In this document: piece by piece, positions 24,127 to 32,606 of the stretch
Layout: every line of letters begins with the position of its first letter
Position numbering within the stretch: position 1 is the first letter of the stretch
Assembly: GCA_964460345.1 (NCBI GenBank)
Contig: CAYWRO010000029.1
Coordinates: 1 to 42,503 of the forward strand
Source of the DNA: CAYWRO01 sp964460345
Lineage (GTDB): Bacteria; Planctomycetota; Phycisphaerae; Phycisphaerales; UBA1924
Direction: 5' to 3'
Length of the DNA stretch: 42,503 nt
Notes under the pieces: generated by a model
Told to the model about the DNA's origin: nothing
What the model saw: only the letters and a program-made list of their open reading frames with translations
Databases searched by the model: none
Translations under genes and position numbers: made by a program

Positions 24127-26298
24127 TCAGCCCTCTGCATGAGCGAGCCGCACATTGCGGACCGGTTGCGCCCCCGCGCCCCCGCCCGCCCCGCTCGGCG
24201 CGCCGGCGTCCGTCAGCGATTCTACCACATGCCCCAGCGCGTCATCCCCGCAGATCCGCTCCAGCGTCAGCGCTGCGCGGCGTCGCCACGTGAGTGGATA
24301 GGCCATCCCCGGAACATTGTGCGGCCTGTCTTCTCCCCACAGGTCTTCCAGATTCACGAGCAGCACATCAGCCTCGCCACCCGCCAGATGGGCGAGGAGC
24401 ATCCTGGCGACCTGCGCGGGATCGGCATTGTCGGGATCAGCAACGGCCAGGGCCCGGCCCACCTTCTGACGCATCTCCCGCCGCTGCGCACGCTCTGAAG
24501 TCGCACGCGCCTCGTCAAACAGCCCGAGCCGCACATTCAAGTCAATGTCCGACCCCGTCCAGTACGCCGCGAACGGAGGCAGATCATGCGTGTTGAGCGC
24601 GGCGAGATTGCCGCCGTCCGGCCGCGGGAGCGGGTCGACCCCGCCGAGCTCGAACTGCGCAATGTTCATCCCAAGCACGCCTCGTTTCCGAAGAGATCTG
24701 TTCACTTCCGGCGGCACCGTACCAAGGTTTTCGCCGACGATCACCGTGCTGAACCGATGAGAGGCGATGGCAAGCAAGGCGTAGATCTCTTCCGCGGGCT
24801 GCCGCACGTACACGCCCTCCTTCGGCGACATTCCATCCGGCACCCAGAAGCAGCGGTGCAGCCCGGCGACGTGGTCGATGCGCAACGCCCCTGCATGGCG
24901 CGCATGGGCCTCGATGCATGCGAGCACGTACTCGTGCCCCTCGGCGCGCGAGCGATCGGGGATGACCGGCGGAAAGCCCCAGGCCTGCCCGCCGGCGAAG
25001 AATGCATCGGGCGGCGCACCGAGTTGAACACCGGCGGCAAACAGCGTTTGCCGCTCCCAGACGTCAAAGCCATCCGCGTGCACGCCGATCGGCAGATCCA
25101 TGTACAATGAGCAACCGCAACGCTTTCCGGCATCGACGATGCCACTCATCTGCTGCCGCACTTGCCATTGGGCGTACAAGAACAGCCGGCGTTCGACCTC
25201 ATCCACATCGTCCTCGCGCAGCTCTCCACGCCTCGCCGCGCTCGGCCACCCCTTCCACACTCCGCGCGAGGCGCCAAGGCGGGACATGGCCCCGCGGAAG
25301 CGCGCGTATCGGCTCACAACCGGGTGCGTCGTCTCAAACTGCTCGATTTCACGCCGCGTCGCTTCATGGGCGAACGCAGCCTCAGCCATCGCCGCCAGAA
25401 GCCGGCGCTTCAGATTCCAGACACGCCGGTAATCCACCGAGTCGCCGCGGCGGAGGGCCCGGATCTCCTCGCGCAACTCTGAAGAGTCGAGCAACCGGAT
25501 TGCTTCCTCGGAAAGCGGCCCCTGCAGATGCCGTAGATCCAGGAAGATCTCGCCGAGAACGAGTCTGCTGACCGGCGCATACGGGCTCGGTTCGAAGGGC
25601 TCGTCGAGAAAGCACGTCAACAGCGGCAGCGTTCCAAAGTACCGCCCGCTGTGCGTCGCCGTCCACTCCAGCAGCGTGCAAAGATCAGCCATGTCTCCAA
25701 TCCCCGCGCTCGCCGCACTTTGCGCAGCATAGAGCGGCAGGAATGTTCCTACCGCCGGAGCCGGGCGATGCCCACCCCTGGAGCCCGGGGCGATGCACTT
25801 CGACGGCGCCGCCAGGAGAGCCGCCCGTTCTTCTCGACCACCTGCCCGAACGATGAGCGTGTGAACGCCAATCTCCAGGTCCGTCGGCACCTTGTCAAAG
25901 AGCAAACGCTCGCCGCTCGCCCTCGCCGCTTGAGCCTCACCGGCAGCGCCCGTCGCGAGTGACCAGCGTCTGCGTCGACCACGCTCATCTTCGAGAATCA
26001 CCTCCTCCGCGGCGGCGTGGATCGGCACTGGCGCCGGAGTCTGGCCGATCCACCTGACGACCACGGGCTCGACGAGGCGATCGGCACGCGCGGCAGCCAG
26101 GGCCCGCTCCAGTTCCACAGCCTCGCCGATGCGCGAGATGGGAACCCCCATCGCGCGAAGGACGGCCATGATCGAATCCGGCGCGGCCCCATGTCGGCGT
26201 CCCGTGACGTCGGTGTACGCCTCCTGCACCCCGCACGAATGCGCCAGTCGCCCTAGCGCGCCCAACTCGCTCACACCGCGGGTGTCGCGGGCAGTCAT
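24127..26298 (-). CDS. malQ: 4-alpha-glucanotransferase (amylomaltase)
   Basis: A 723-aa GH77 enzyme that transfers glucan segments between maltooligosaccharides. In this operon it can recycle chains too short for TreY. The N-terminal ~170 residues form the beta-rich extension seen in long MalQ proteins. The GH77 core starts GTFLPLYAAQSAASAGIGDMADLC and holds SRLVLGEIFLDLR and MDLPIGVHADGFDVW. Catalytic residues are D475 (ALRIDHVAGLHR), E523 (VIVGENLGTVPPEV) and D572 (LNTHDLPPFAAYW). The first gene of the four-gene trehalose operon, with about 230 bp of non-coding sequence before the divergent gene at 26531. A GGTGG element lies upstream of the ATG. Confidence 0.95.
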   Translation of the reverse strand: MTARDTRGVSELGALGRLAHSCGVQEAYTDVTGRRHGAAPDSIMAVLRAMGVPISRIGEAVELERALAAARADRLVEPVVVRWIGQTPAPVPIHAAAEEVILEDERGRRRRWSLATGAAGEAQAARASGERLLFDKVPTDLEIGVHTLIVRAGGREERAALLAAPSKCIAPGSRGGHRPAPAVGTFLPLYAAQSAASAGIGDMADLCTLLEWTATHSGRYFGTLPLLTCFLDEPFEPSPYAPVSRLVLGEIFLDLRHLQGPLSEEAIRLLDSSELREEIRALRRGDSVDYRRVWNLKRRLLAAMAEAAFAHEATRREIEQFETTHPVVSRYARFRGAMSRLGASRGVWKGWPSAARRGELREDDVDEVERRLFLYAQWQVRQQMSGIVDAGKRCGCSLYMDLPIGVHADGFDVWERQTLFAAGVQLGAPPDAFFAGGQAWGFPPVIPDRSRAEGHEYVLACIEAHARHAGALRIDHVAGLHRCFWVPDGMSPKEGVYVRQPAEEIYALLAIASHRFSTVIVGENLGTVPPEVNRSLRKRGVLGMNIAQFELGGVDPLPRPDGGNLAALNTHDLPPFAAYWTGSDIDLNVRLGLFDEARATSERAQRREMRQKVGRALAVADPDNADPAQVARMLLAHLAGGEADVLLVNLEDLWGEDRPHNVPGMAYPLTWRRRAALTLERICGDDALGHVVESLTDAGAPSGAGGGAGAQPVRNVRLAHAEG

Positions 26299-26464
26299 GG
26301 CGCCACCACCCTGTAACGGTCCTGCGCCTCGTTCACGGCTTGCGGAGCCACTGCATCAGCCATTCATCTAACGGTACAGCGCGGCGGATGCAGCGGGTTC
26401 ACGAGCATTGGTGAATGGGAATACATGCCCATGCAGAAAACGGGCAAGAAGCCCCGGGGGAAAC

Positions 26465-26509
26465 AACCCAAACAGGGTTTAGAGTTGCGAGCATTTCCAG
26501 TACGGAAAT
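26465..26509 (+). promoter_or_regulatory. Two inverted repeats upstream of the 175-aa gene
   Basis: AACCC-AAACA-GGGTT (26465-26479) and ATTTCC-AGTAC-GGAAAT (26493-26509) lie in an AT-rich stretch between divergent malQ and the gene at 26531. They may be operators or a leader structure; there is no direct evidence. Confidence 0.35.
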
Positions 26510-26530
26510 CGCATGCGAGAAGGAGCAAGC

Positions 26531-27058
26531 ATGAAATCAGTGACGTCACGCAATACGCCGATCGATCAGCCCGACTTCGAGTCGGTTCAACGGATGTGGG
26601 ATGATGATTTGACGATTAACCCCGGCGCCCTCAAGGGGCCGGCAACGCCTGAGGCGCCCGAGTTGCCCATAAGCGCTCCCGCCGATCTGAGTGGGCGGCT
26701 GCGCCTGCTCAGCAATGTTGGCGAGATTGAGTTGCTCGGGCAAAGCAACACGCTCCGAGTGAAGATTCAACGGGGTTCCGATGCGCGCACTCTGCAGCGG
26801 CTCCTGGACCAGTTCGCTGAACCGTCGTCCCCGCTGTGGTCGCTGGCGCGCGCCCTGTCCATCTCCATCGACCTTACGGTCGATGGAACACGGGTTGCGT
26901 TTTTCGATGCCGGCGCACACACATCAGCGGATCCAAACCAGGACCGCCCGGGCACCGATCGACGACTGGACGCCGATGAGCCCTACGGTGACTGGACCTA
27001 CGTCGATCCCAGCAGCCTGCCAGACGGTGCCGACAGCGGAGCTGGGCCGTCGTTCTAG
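26531..27058 (+). CDS. Hypothetical protein, 175 aa
   Basis: An orphan cytoplasmic protein that I do not recognise. A strong AGAAGGAG Shine-Dalgarno precedes the ATG at 26531. The N-terminal ~45 residues are polar and Pro-rich. The centre (about 50-125) looks like one compact alpha/beta fold: LSGRLRLLSNVGEIELLGQ, NTLRVKIQRG, a helix DARTLQRLLDQFAE and a strand pair SIDLTVDGTRVAFFDAG. The C-terminus is acidic and disordered. There is no signal peptide or metal motif. It is divergent from the trehalose operon and ended by a long hairpin, so it is a single-gene transcript. The good ribosome site and codon pattern make it a real gene, but no function can be given. Confidence 0.7.
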   Translation: MKSVTSRNTPIDQPDFESVQRMWDDDLTINPGALKGPATPEAPELPISAPADLSGRLRLLSNVGEIELLGQSNTLRVKIQRGSDARTLQRLLDQFAEPSSPLWSLARALSISIDLTVDGTRVAFFDAGAHTSADPNQDRPGTDRRLDADEPYGDWTYVDPSSLPDGADSGAGPSF

Positions 27059-27093
27059 GCGTTCACGCGGACCGCGTCCGTTCCAATAAGACC

Positions 27094-27152
27094 AAGCGCC
27101 GCCGCGTGCCAAGCCGCATCTGCGTCAGGACGGCTTGCCGACGGCGGCGCTT
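27094..27152 (+). terminator. Long stem-loop terminator after the 175-aa gene
   Basis: An 11-bp stem AAGCGCCGCCG/CGGCGGCGCTT (27094-27104, 27142-27152) encloses a second stem AAGCCG/CGGCTT. TTGTTTG follows. It lies 36 bp after the stop codon at 27058 and insulates the DUF4056 gene. Confidence 0.65.
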
Positions 27153-27290
27153 GTTTGTGCGCTTCACCCCCGTGCCTCATCGGGCCCTCCCACCCCTTGC
27201 GGCTTGCGCCGTCCGGTGTTAATTGTAAATTTGGAGCGTTCGCGCGAACCGTTCAGCACGCGGCGCGCTTCAAAGCTGACGGGAGCAATG

Positions 27291-28403
27291 ATGGCGACGA
27301 GACCCGGCAACGCGACTCGGTACCGCCGCTCTACAGGAGCGGTCGCGAGCTGCGCCGCGGCGGCCCTCCTGCTCACCGGATGCCTGCACGATCGCCCGCG
27401 CCATCGGATGGGAAGTCTGCCATTTCCAGGGCTTCTGACCAACTACAAGGCGGCAGACCCGGAGCGCCTCGGCAGACACCAGTACGTTCACATCCGCTTC
27501 GAACACGGTGACCTTGGACCGGAGAACGGCGGGATCGTGTATACGTGCCGTGCGGGATTCCTCGATCTCGTGCACCTGCGCGCCACCGTCGACTGGACCT
27601 GGTACTCATGGAAGCGACTTCACGAGGCAATCGACCAGGAGGTCTGGTCCGTACACATTGCCGGGCCTGATCTGACCTGGTGGCGAGTGCAACTGCACCC
27701 CCCGGACGGATGGGAGGACTGGTCGCGCGCTGAGCGAGACGCCTGGACTGATGAGGTCTCGCTGAGAACGGCGCAGCGCCTCGGCTACCTCATCCTGACG
27801 TGGCACGAGATCGCCACATGGCACGGCCATCGAATCTCACTCATCATCCCCGAAGAAGAATCGGCCTTCACGTACGATGACGTGATGTCTCACGTCGTCG
27901 GCATCCGCGTCGCGGAGCGCGTCATCCGGGCCGCGCCGCAGGACTACGAACTGGCGGTGACGGAAGCACTCGACGACGAGCTTGCGGAACTTCAGGTGAT
28001 CAGCCGCGACAGCGCCCGCGAGGCAGCCGAGTTGATCGAAGGCCAGTGGTGGAATGGCCGCCTCGCGCGCCGTCACGCCGGCGCCGGACTGGAAGGCGGC
28101 ACGGTCACGCCGTGGCTGATCCCCGACCTGGCCGACTGCCCCAACGTGTCCGCGGAGCCCTTCAGCCTGCCGTGGCACGCCGACCCTCTTGGCCACGAAG
28201 GTCGCATCATCGTGGAATCAATCCTGCTCCAGGTGGGCAGCGTGCGGCACAGCATCGGACTGGCGGACGATCTGCCCCTGGAGGAAAAGCACTTCCCCGC
28301 CATTCTGGAAGCAATCCGCGAGCAGATCCGCCAAGACGAAGACCTCCGGCCGCCGGAGCATCGGGCCGCAAGCGTCGGAGACGCCAACAACTTCGATCCT
28401 TGA
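27291..28403 (+). CDS. DUF4056-type lipoprotein
   Basis: A 370-aa lipoprotein. The signal region ends in a lipobox (ALLLTGC, cleavage before Cys ~30). The mature part has GRHQYVHIRFEHGDLGPENGGIVYTCRAGFLDLVHLRATVDWTWY, where the phrase GGIVYTCRAGFLDLVHLR is what I associate with DUF4056 proteins; HEIATWHGH and IPEEESAFTYDDVMSHVVGI follow. The family function is not known to me. Two adjacent ATG codons (27288, 27291) are candidates; GGGAG lies 5 nt before the second, which is chosen. It is convergent with arsM with a 24-bp gap. Confidence 0.75.
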   Translation: MATRPGNATRYRRSTGAVASCAAAALLLTGCLHDRPRHRMGSLPFPGLLTNYKAADPERLGRHQYVHIRFEHGDLGPENGGIVYTCRAGFLDLVHLRATVDWTWYSWKRLHEAIDQEVWSVHIAGPDLTWWRVQLHPPDGWEDWSRAERDAWTDEVSLRTAQRLGYLILTWHEIATWHGHRISLIIPEEESAFTYDDVMSHVVGIRVAERVIRAAPQDYELAVTEALDDELAELQVISRDSAREAAELIEGQWWNGRLARRHAGAGLEGGTVTPWLIPDLADCPNVSAEPFSLPWHADPLGHEGRIIVESILLQVGSVRHSIGLADDLPLEEKHFPAILEAIREQIRQDEDLRPPEHRAASVGDANNFDP

Positions 28404-28427
28404 GACCGTGTGCGTGCGGCAATCCGG

Positions 28428-29405
28428 TTAGAGCCGAACCTCGTCCGCCACCCCTCGCTTGCGTGCGAAGACGTCGACACTCGTCACGAAGTCGCTAGCC
28501 TTGCTCCCCGCAGGAAGGTTCGCCACAACGCGCTTATACAGCGGGTCCTGCCACTGTGTCATCGAGTCGATGTACTCGGGCTTCAAATCAAGCGTAATCT
28601 CCTGAAGCTCGGTCTCCTCGATCATTCGCCGCATGTCCTCCAGCAGCGCCGCGCCGGCCACGCAGCCCACCAGGGCTTCGACGTCCTGTTGAACCGCTTC
28701 CGGCAGTTCACGCACCAACGCCAAGTCGGAGATCGCGACGCGCCCGCCGGGCTTGAGCACCCGCGCGATCTCGCGCCACACCTGCGCCTTGTCCGACGAC
28801 AGGTTCAGGACGCAGTTTGAGATCACCACATCCACGCTCGCGTCCGCAACCGGAAGATGCTCAATCTCCCCGATGCGAAACTCCACGTTGTCGAGGCCGC
28901 TCGTCCGCCGATAAGCCGCCAGATTCTTCCGCGCCTTGCTGACCATCTCCGGCGTCATGTCAACGCCGATGACGCGTCCGCTTGCACCCACCCGCGGCCC
29001 CGCAACGAAGCAGTCAAAGCCGCCGCCGGAACCGAGGTCCAGCACGACCTCGCCCGGTTTCAGTGACGCGATCGCCGTCGGATTGCCGCAAGAGAGCCCC
29101 ATATTCGCCCCCTCCGGAACTGAGGCCAGCTCGGCGGCGCTGTATCCCACCGCCGCGGCGACGTCCTCCGCACTCACCGTCGTCGGCCCGCAGCAACCAC
29201 CGCCTGAGCCGCAGCAACCGCCCTCAGCCTTCTGCGGCTGCGTGCCCGTTGCGCTGACCCCGGACCACTGACCGCTCCGCGCGATCTGGCCATACCCCTC
29301 CCGCACCTTCTCACGAACGGCCTCAGCCGAATCCCTGCCACTCGCGGCAGAGCCGCCGCAGCAGTCATCGCCGCAGCACGCGCCTTCATTCAAGTTGTTG
29401 TTCAT
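28428..29405 (-). CDS. arsM: Arsenite S-adenosylmethionine methyltransferase
   Basis: A 325-aa ArsM that methylates As(III) using SAM and thiol. SAM-binding motif VVLDLGSGGGFDCFVAG (about 120-136) and GVDMTPEMVSKARKN follow family rules. The three conserved catalytic cysteines are C106 (GLSCGNP), C198 (VVISNCVLNL) and C248 (VGCVAGA). The first 75 residues carry four Cys-Cys pairs (C10-C11, C15-C16, C64-C65, C71-C72), more than usual, suggesting extra arsenic or metal binding. Its ATG overlaps the arsR stop by 4 bp (ATGA), so expression is tied to arsenic sensing. Confidence 0.95.
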   Translation of the reverse strand: MNNNLNEGACCGDDCCGGSAASGRDSAEAVREKVREGYGQIARSGQWSGVSATGTQPQKAEGGCCGSGGGCCGPTTVSAEDVAAAVGYSAAELASVPEGANMGLSCGNPTAIASLKPGEVVLDLGSGGGFDCFVAGPRVGASGRVIGVDMTPEMVSKARKNLAAYRRTSGLDNVEFRIGEIEHLPVADASVDVVISNCVLNLSSDKAQVWREIARVLKPGGRVAISDLALVRELPEAVQQDVEALVGCVAGAALLEDMRRMIEETELQEITLDLKPEYIDSMTQWQDPLYKRVVANLPAGSKASDFVTSVDVFARKRGVADEVRL

Positions 29406-29812
29406 GGCTTCACCTTTCTAGAGTGTGTACGGGTGCACCCACATGCTCCGGACACACAGACCTGCTCCTCCGGGCAACACTCATCGATGGCGTCGGCAAG
29501 CTCCCGCAGCACGCGCGACACCCCCCCATACTGGACCCGATATAACACCGTCCTTCCCTCTCGTTCCGCTTCCAGAATCCCCGCTCTGGCCAGGTGAGCC
29601 AAGTGCCGAGACACCACGGACAAGTCCACGGCACAGCACTCTGCAACCTCGCCGACAGTGCACGCTCGACCGCACTTGGCCAGACACGCCAGCAGCGTCA
29701 CTCGGGTCGGATCCCCAAGCGCCTTGAAGAGTTCAGGATCCAGAAGGCGGTCAATCCGCCCGTGGAATGCCGCCGCCGCGGCCGGAGAAGAAGGACGTGA
29801 TCCTTTGTTCAT
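29402..29812 (-). CDS. arsR: ArsR family metalloregulator
   Basis: A 136-aa winged-helix repressor. Core: LFKALGDPTRVTLLACLAKCGRACTVGEVAECCAVDLSVVSRHLAHLARAGILEAEREGRTVLYRV in order, typical of SmtB/ArsR proteins (recognition helix SVVSRHLAHL). Cysteines C51, C59 and C60 sit near the DNA-recognition region, and C112-C113, C118, C124, C126 form a Cys-rich C-terminal tail; these are the likely As(III) ligands. Upstream in-frame sequence to 29983 contains the promoter and metK terminator, so the ATG at 29812 is taken as the start. There is no Shine-Dalgarno; the promoter sits so close that the leader would be very short. Confidence 0.93.
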   Translation of the reverse strand: MNKGSRPSSPAAAAAFHGRIDRLLDPELFKALGDPTRVTLLACLAKCGRACTVGEVAECCAVDLSVVSRHLAHLARAGILEAEREGRTVLYRVQYGGVSRVLRELADAIDECCPEEQVCVSGACGCTRTHSRKVKP

Positions 29813-29856
29813 TTGCGTCACAATGCAAATGTAGTGCACGCCCATCCCCCGGTCAA
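29811..29856 (-). promoter_or_regulatory. arsR promoter and overlapping operator
   Basis: On the minus strand, TTGACC (29851-29856), a 17-bp spacer and TACATT (29828-29833) form a good sigma70-type promoter. The palindrome ATTTGC-N8-GCAAAT (29811-29830) overlaps the -10 box and the start codon and is the natural ArsR operator candidate. Confidence 0.7.
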
Positions 29857-29868
29857 GCAAACCTGCAG

Positions 29869-29894
29869 AAAAACCCGCGCCTAGGGCGCGGGTT
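29869..29894 (-). terminator. Rho-independent terminator of metK
   Basis: Read on the minus strand, a 10-bp stem AACCCGCGCC/GGCGCGGGTT with a 3-nt loop ends in five T (29873-29869). It lies 37 bp after metK and isolates it from the arsR promoter. Confidence 0.85.
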
Positions 29895-29930
29895 CGAGTT
29901 TCCCTGAAAGTTCTCGCCGACCCCGGTGAA

Positions 29931-31094
29931 TCAGCCGACAGCCTTGCGCAGCGCCTCAGCCTTGTCGGTCTTCTCCCAGGCAAAGAACGTCATCCCGTCA
30001 CGCTCGATCGGCTTGCGGCCGAAGTGGCCGTGCCGCGCCGTCAGGCGGTAGATCGGCTTGCGGAGCCCCAAAGACTCGATGATGCCCCGCGGCGTCAACG
30101 GGAAGATCTCGCGGATCGCGTCGGAAATCTTCCCCGGATCAGCCCGTTCCGTTCCCATGCAGTTCACCCACACGCTGGTCGGCTCAGACACGCCGATCGC
30201 GTACGAGAGCTGCACCTCGCAGTTGTCGGCCAGTTCCGCGGCGACCACGTTCTTCGCGATGTACCGTGCCATGTACGCCGCCGACCGGTCGACCTTCGTC
30301 GGATCCTTGCCGGAGAACGCCCCCCCACCGTGCCGGCCGCGGCCGCCGTACGTGTCCACGATAATCTTGCGCCCGGTCAGCCCGGCGTCCCCGTGCGGCC
30401 CGCCAATCTCGAAGCGTCCGGTGGGGTTCACGTGAATCTTGATTGCCGGGTTCCACCAGTCCTTCAGCACGGGCTTGAGGACCTGCTCGGTCACTTCCTT
30501 CTTGAGCTGATCCTGGCGGTCGTTCCAGCTCCGGTCATGCTGGGTCGACAGCACCAGCGTGTCGACCCGCACCGGCTTCAGCCCGTCATACTCGACGGTC
30601 ACCTGGCTCTTGGCGTCGGGACGGAGCCCCGGAATGATCCCCTCTCGCCGTACATGCGCCTGCTGCTCCACAAGCCGGTGGGCAAGCTGGATCGGCAGAG
30701 GCATCAGATCCGGCGTCTCGCGGCACGCAAACCCGAACATCATGCCCTGGTCGCCCGCTCCGTCGGTATCAACACCCATGGCGATGTCCGCCGACTGCTT
30801 GTTCAGCGCCACCATCACCGCGCACGACTCGGAATCGAACCGCATGTGGGCGTCGTTGTAGCCGATCTCCTCAATCGTGCGGCGGACCACCTCGGGAATG
30901 TCGACGTAGGTCTTCGTCGTAATCTCGCCGGCGACCACGACCAGGCCCGTCGCGACCATCGTCTCGCAGGCGACGCGCGAGTGCGGGTCGTCCGTCAGCA
31001 TGGCATCGAGGATCGCGTCGGAAATCTGATCGGCCACCTTGTCCGGGTGGCCCATCGACACGGATTCGCTTGTGAACAGGTGCGGGTGCGACAT
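29931..31094 (-). CDS. metK: S-adenosylmethionine synthase
   Basis: A 387-aa methionine adenosyltransferase that makes SAM from methionine and ATP in the cytoplasm. Motifs: LFTSESVSMGHPDKVADQISDAILDA at the N-terminus, DTDGAGDQGMMFGFA in the middle, and the P-loop-like GRGRHGGGAFSGKDPTKVDRSAAYMARY near residue 270. Length matches the family (about 385). The ATG at 31094 before SHPHLFTSESV has GGAG about 11 nt upstream; open frame to 31199 lacks similarity. No SAM riboswitch was recognised in the ~100-nt leader. SAM is the cofactor of ArsM, encoded next downstream, but the terminator between them suggests separate transcription. Confidence 0.97.
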   Translation of the reverse strand: MSHPHLFTSESVSMGHPDKVADQISDAILDAMLTDDPHSRVACETMVATGLVVVAGEITTKTYVDIPEVVRRTIEEIGYNDAHMRFDSESCAVMVALNKQSADIAMGVDTDGAGDQGMMFGFACRETPDLMPLPIQLAHRLVEQQAHVRREGIIPGLRPDAKSQVTVEYDGLKPVRVDTLVLSTQHDRSWNDRQDQLKKEVTEQVLKPVLKDWWNPAIKIHVNPTGRFEIGGPHGDAGLTGRKIIVDTYGGRGRHGGGAFSGKDPTKVDRSAAYMARYIAKNVVAAELADNCEVQLSYAIGVSEPTSVWVNCMGTERADPGKISDAIREIFPLTPRGIIESLGLRKPIYRLTARHGHFGRKPIERDGMTFFAWEKTDKAEALRKAVG

Positions 31095-31203
31095 GGGGGT
31101 GGTCGTCTCCGAAAGGCAGTCTCGTGGGGCGTTCATCGCGGCGGCCGGCGGGCGGCCTCCTAACAGTACCCGGCCAACACGCGGCTTTGTTCCGTTCATC
31201 CGG

Positions 31204-31233
31204 ATAATTGGATCAAAGGTGGCCGGGCGTCAA
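31204..31233 (-). promoter_or_regulatory. Putative metK promoter
   Basis: On the minus strand, TTGACG (31228-31233), an 18-bp spacer and AATTAT (31204-31209). This gives a leader of about 100 nt. Confidence 0.4.
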
Positions 31234-31353
31234 CTCTATGCGCGGAGGACGCCCCGGTGAACTGCCGCCAGAAGGCTTCTGTGGAATCCGCCTCTGTTGC
31301 CTGGAAAGCCGGATTTTGCACCTCTCGCAATCCATTCCGCACCACGCCGCGGC

Positions 31354-31359
31354 TATCCT
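31354..31359 (+). promoter_or_regulatory. -10-like box of purM (leaderless type)
   Basis: TATCCT ends 9 nt before the purM ATG at 31369, and no Shine-Dalgarno is present. Confidence 0.35.
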
Positions 31360-31368
31360 CATCGCCCG

Positions 31369-32583
31369 ATGGCCAACAGCAGGCGACACGGCGGGTCTGA
31401 TCGTTCCAGCGGTGCTGCCCGGAAGGGTGGGGGCCGGACGCGTTCGCGAGCCGGCGAGACCGCCAAGCCCGCGGCAGAGGATGCCAAGGACAAGAAGGTC
31501 CCCGGCCTGACCTACGCCGACTCCGGGGTGGACCTGGTCACCTATGACCGGTTCATCGATGCCCTCGGCGGTCTGGTTCGCCGCACGCGCACGCCGCGGG
31601 TGATCGAGAACGAGGGCGGCTTCGCCGGCCTTTTCCGGCTCGACTACAACGAAAAGCTCTTCAAGCGCAACTACCGGGACCCGGTACTGGTCGCCTGCAC
31701 GGACGGCGTCGGCACCAAGGTCAAGCTGGCCAGTCAACTGGGTATCTACGACACAGTCGGCATCGACCTCGTCGCGATGAGCATCAATGACCTCATCGTC
31801 CAGGGCGCCGAGCCGCTCTTCTTCCTGGACTACATCGCCGTTCCTAAGGTGGATGAACAGCAGCTCCTGGCGATGGTTAAGGGGATCACCGAAGGGTGTC
31901 GGCAGTCAGAGGCGGCGCTGCTCGGCGGCGAAACCGCCGAGATGCCCGACGTGTACGCGCCGGGAGAGTTCGACATGGCCGGCTTCGCAGTCGGCGTCGT
32001 TGATCTGAAGCGCGCGATCAACCCGGTCCGCGTCGAGCGGGGAGACGTCATCCTCGGCCTGGCCTCCAGCGGCATTCACTCCAACGGGTACTCCCTGGTC
32101 CGCAAAGTCGTGGAGCACGCGAAGCTGGACCTGCATCGTGTCTACGAGGACGCGCTCGAGCAGGATGATGCGAGTGACGACCACACGCCGCTCGGCCGCG
32201 TTCTGCTCACGCCCACGCGCATTTACGCGCAGTCCATTGTGCGGCTGCTTCGCTCCTACAAGGTCAAAAAGGTCATCTCCGCCATGGCGCACATCACCGG
32301 CGGCGGCCTGGCCGATAACCTGGAGCGGGTGCTGCCCAAAGGCGTCGACGCCGTGATTGACCGAAACGCCTGGTCTGTCCCGAGGATCTTCCGCTTCCTG
32401 CAGGATCGCGGCCGCGTCGATGAGGAGGAGATGCGCCGCGTCTTCAATATGGGAATCGGCTACGTGGTCGTCGTTCGCCCGACCTTCGCCGCGGCCGTAA
32501 TGGAAAAGCTTGAGAAGGCCGGCGAGCGCGTCGTCCAGATCGGCAAAGTGACCAAGGGTTCCGGCCGCGTGATCGAGCGCTGA
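31369..32583 (+). CDS. purM: Phosphoribosylformylglycinamidine cyclo-ligase (AIR synthetase)
   Basis: A 404-aa PurM that closes the imidazole ring of FGAM to AIR with ATP, in purine synthesis. Motifs: LTYADSGVDLVTYDRFID, VLVACTDGVGTKVKLASQL, AMSINDLIVQGAEPLFFLDYIA, ALLGGETAEMPDVYAPGEFD, GLASSGIHSNGYSLVRK and MAHITGGGLADNLERVLPKG. The first ~45 residues (MANSRRHGGSDRSSGAARKG and following) are basic, disordered and absent from the usual ~345-aa enzyme. No later start codon in the right frame lies before the conserved part, so the extension appears genuine. It is convergent with the glycoside hydrolase (23-bp gap). Confidence 0.95.
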   Translation: MANSRRHGGSDRSSGAARKGGGRTRSRAGETAKPAAEDAKDKKVPGLTYADSGVDLVTYDRFIDALGGLVRRTRTPRVIENEGGFAGLFRLDYNEKLFKRNYRDPVLVACTDGVGTKVKLASQLGIYDTVGIDLVAMSINDLIVQGAEPLFFLDYIAVPKVDEQQLLAMVKGITEGCRQSEAALLGGETAEMPDVYAPGEFDMAGFAVGVVDLKRAINPVRVERGDVILGLASSGIHSNGYSLVRKVVEHAKLDLHRVYEDALEQDDASDDHTPLGRVLLTPTRIYAQSIVRLLRSYKVKKVISAMAHITGGGLADNLERVLPKGVDAVIDRNAWSVPRIFRFLQDRGRVDEEEMRRVFNMGIGYVVVVRPTFAAAVMEKLEKAGERVVQIGKVTKGSGRVIER

Positions 32584-32606
32584 ACTGCGTCGGCCCTTGC
32601 GGTCAA

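Noticed and set aside
31095..31203. Possible SAM riboswitch in the metK leader
   Set aside because: No conserved riboswitch stems or core bases were recognised; the leader is short.
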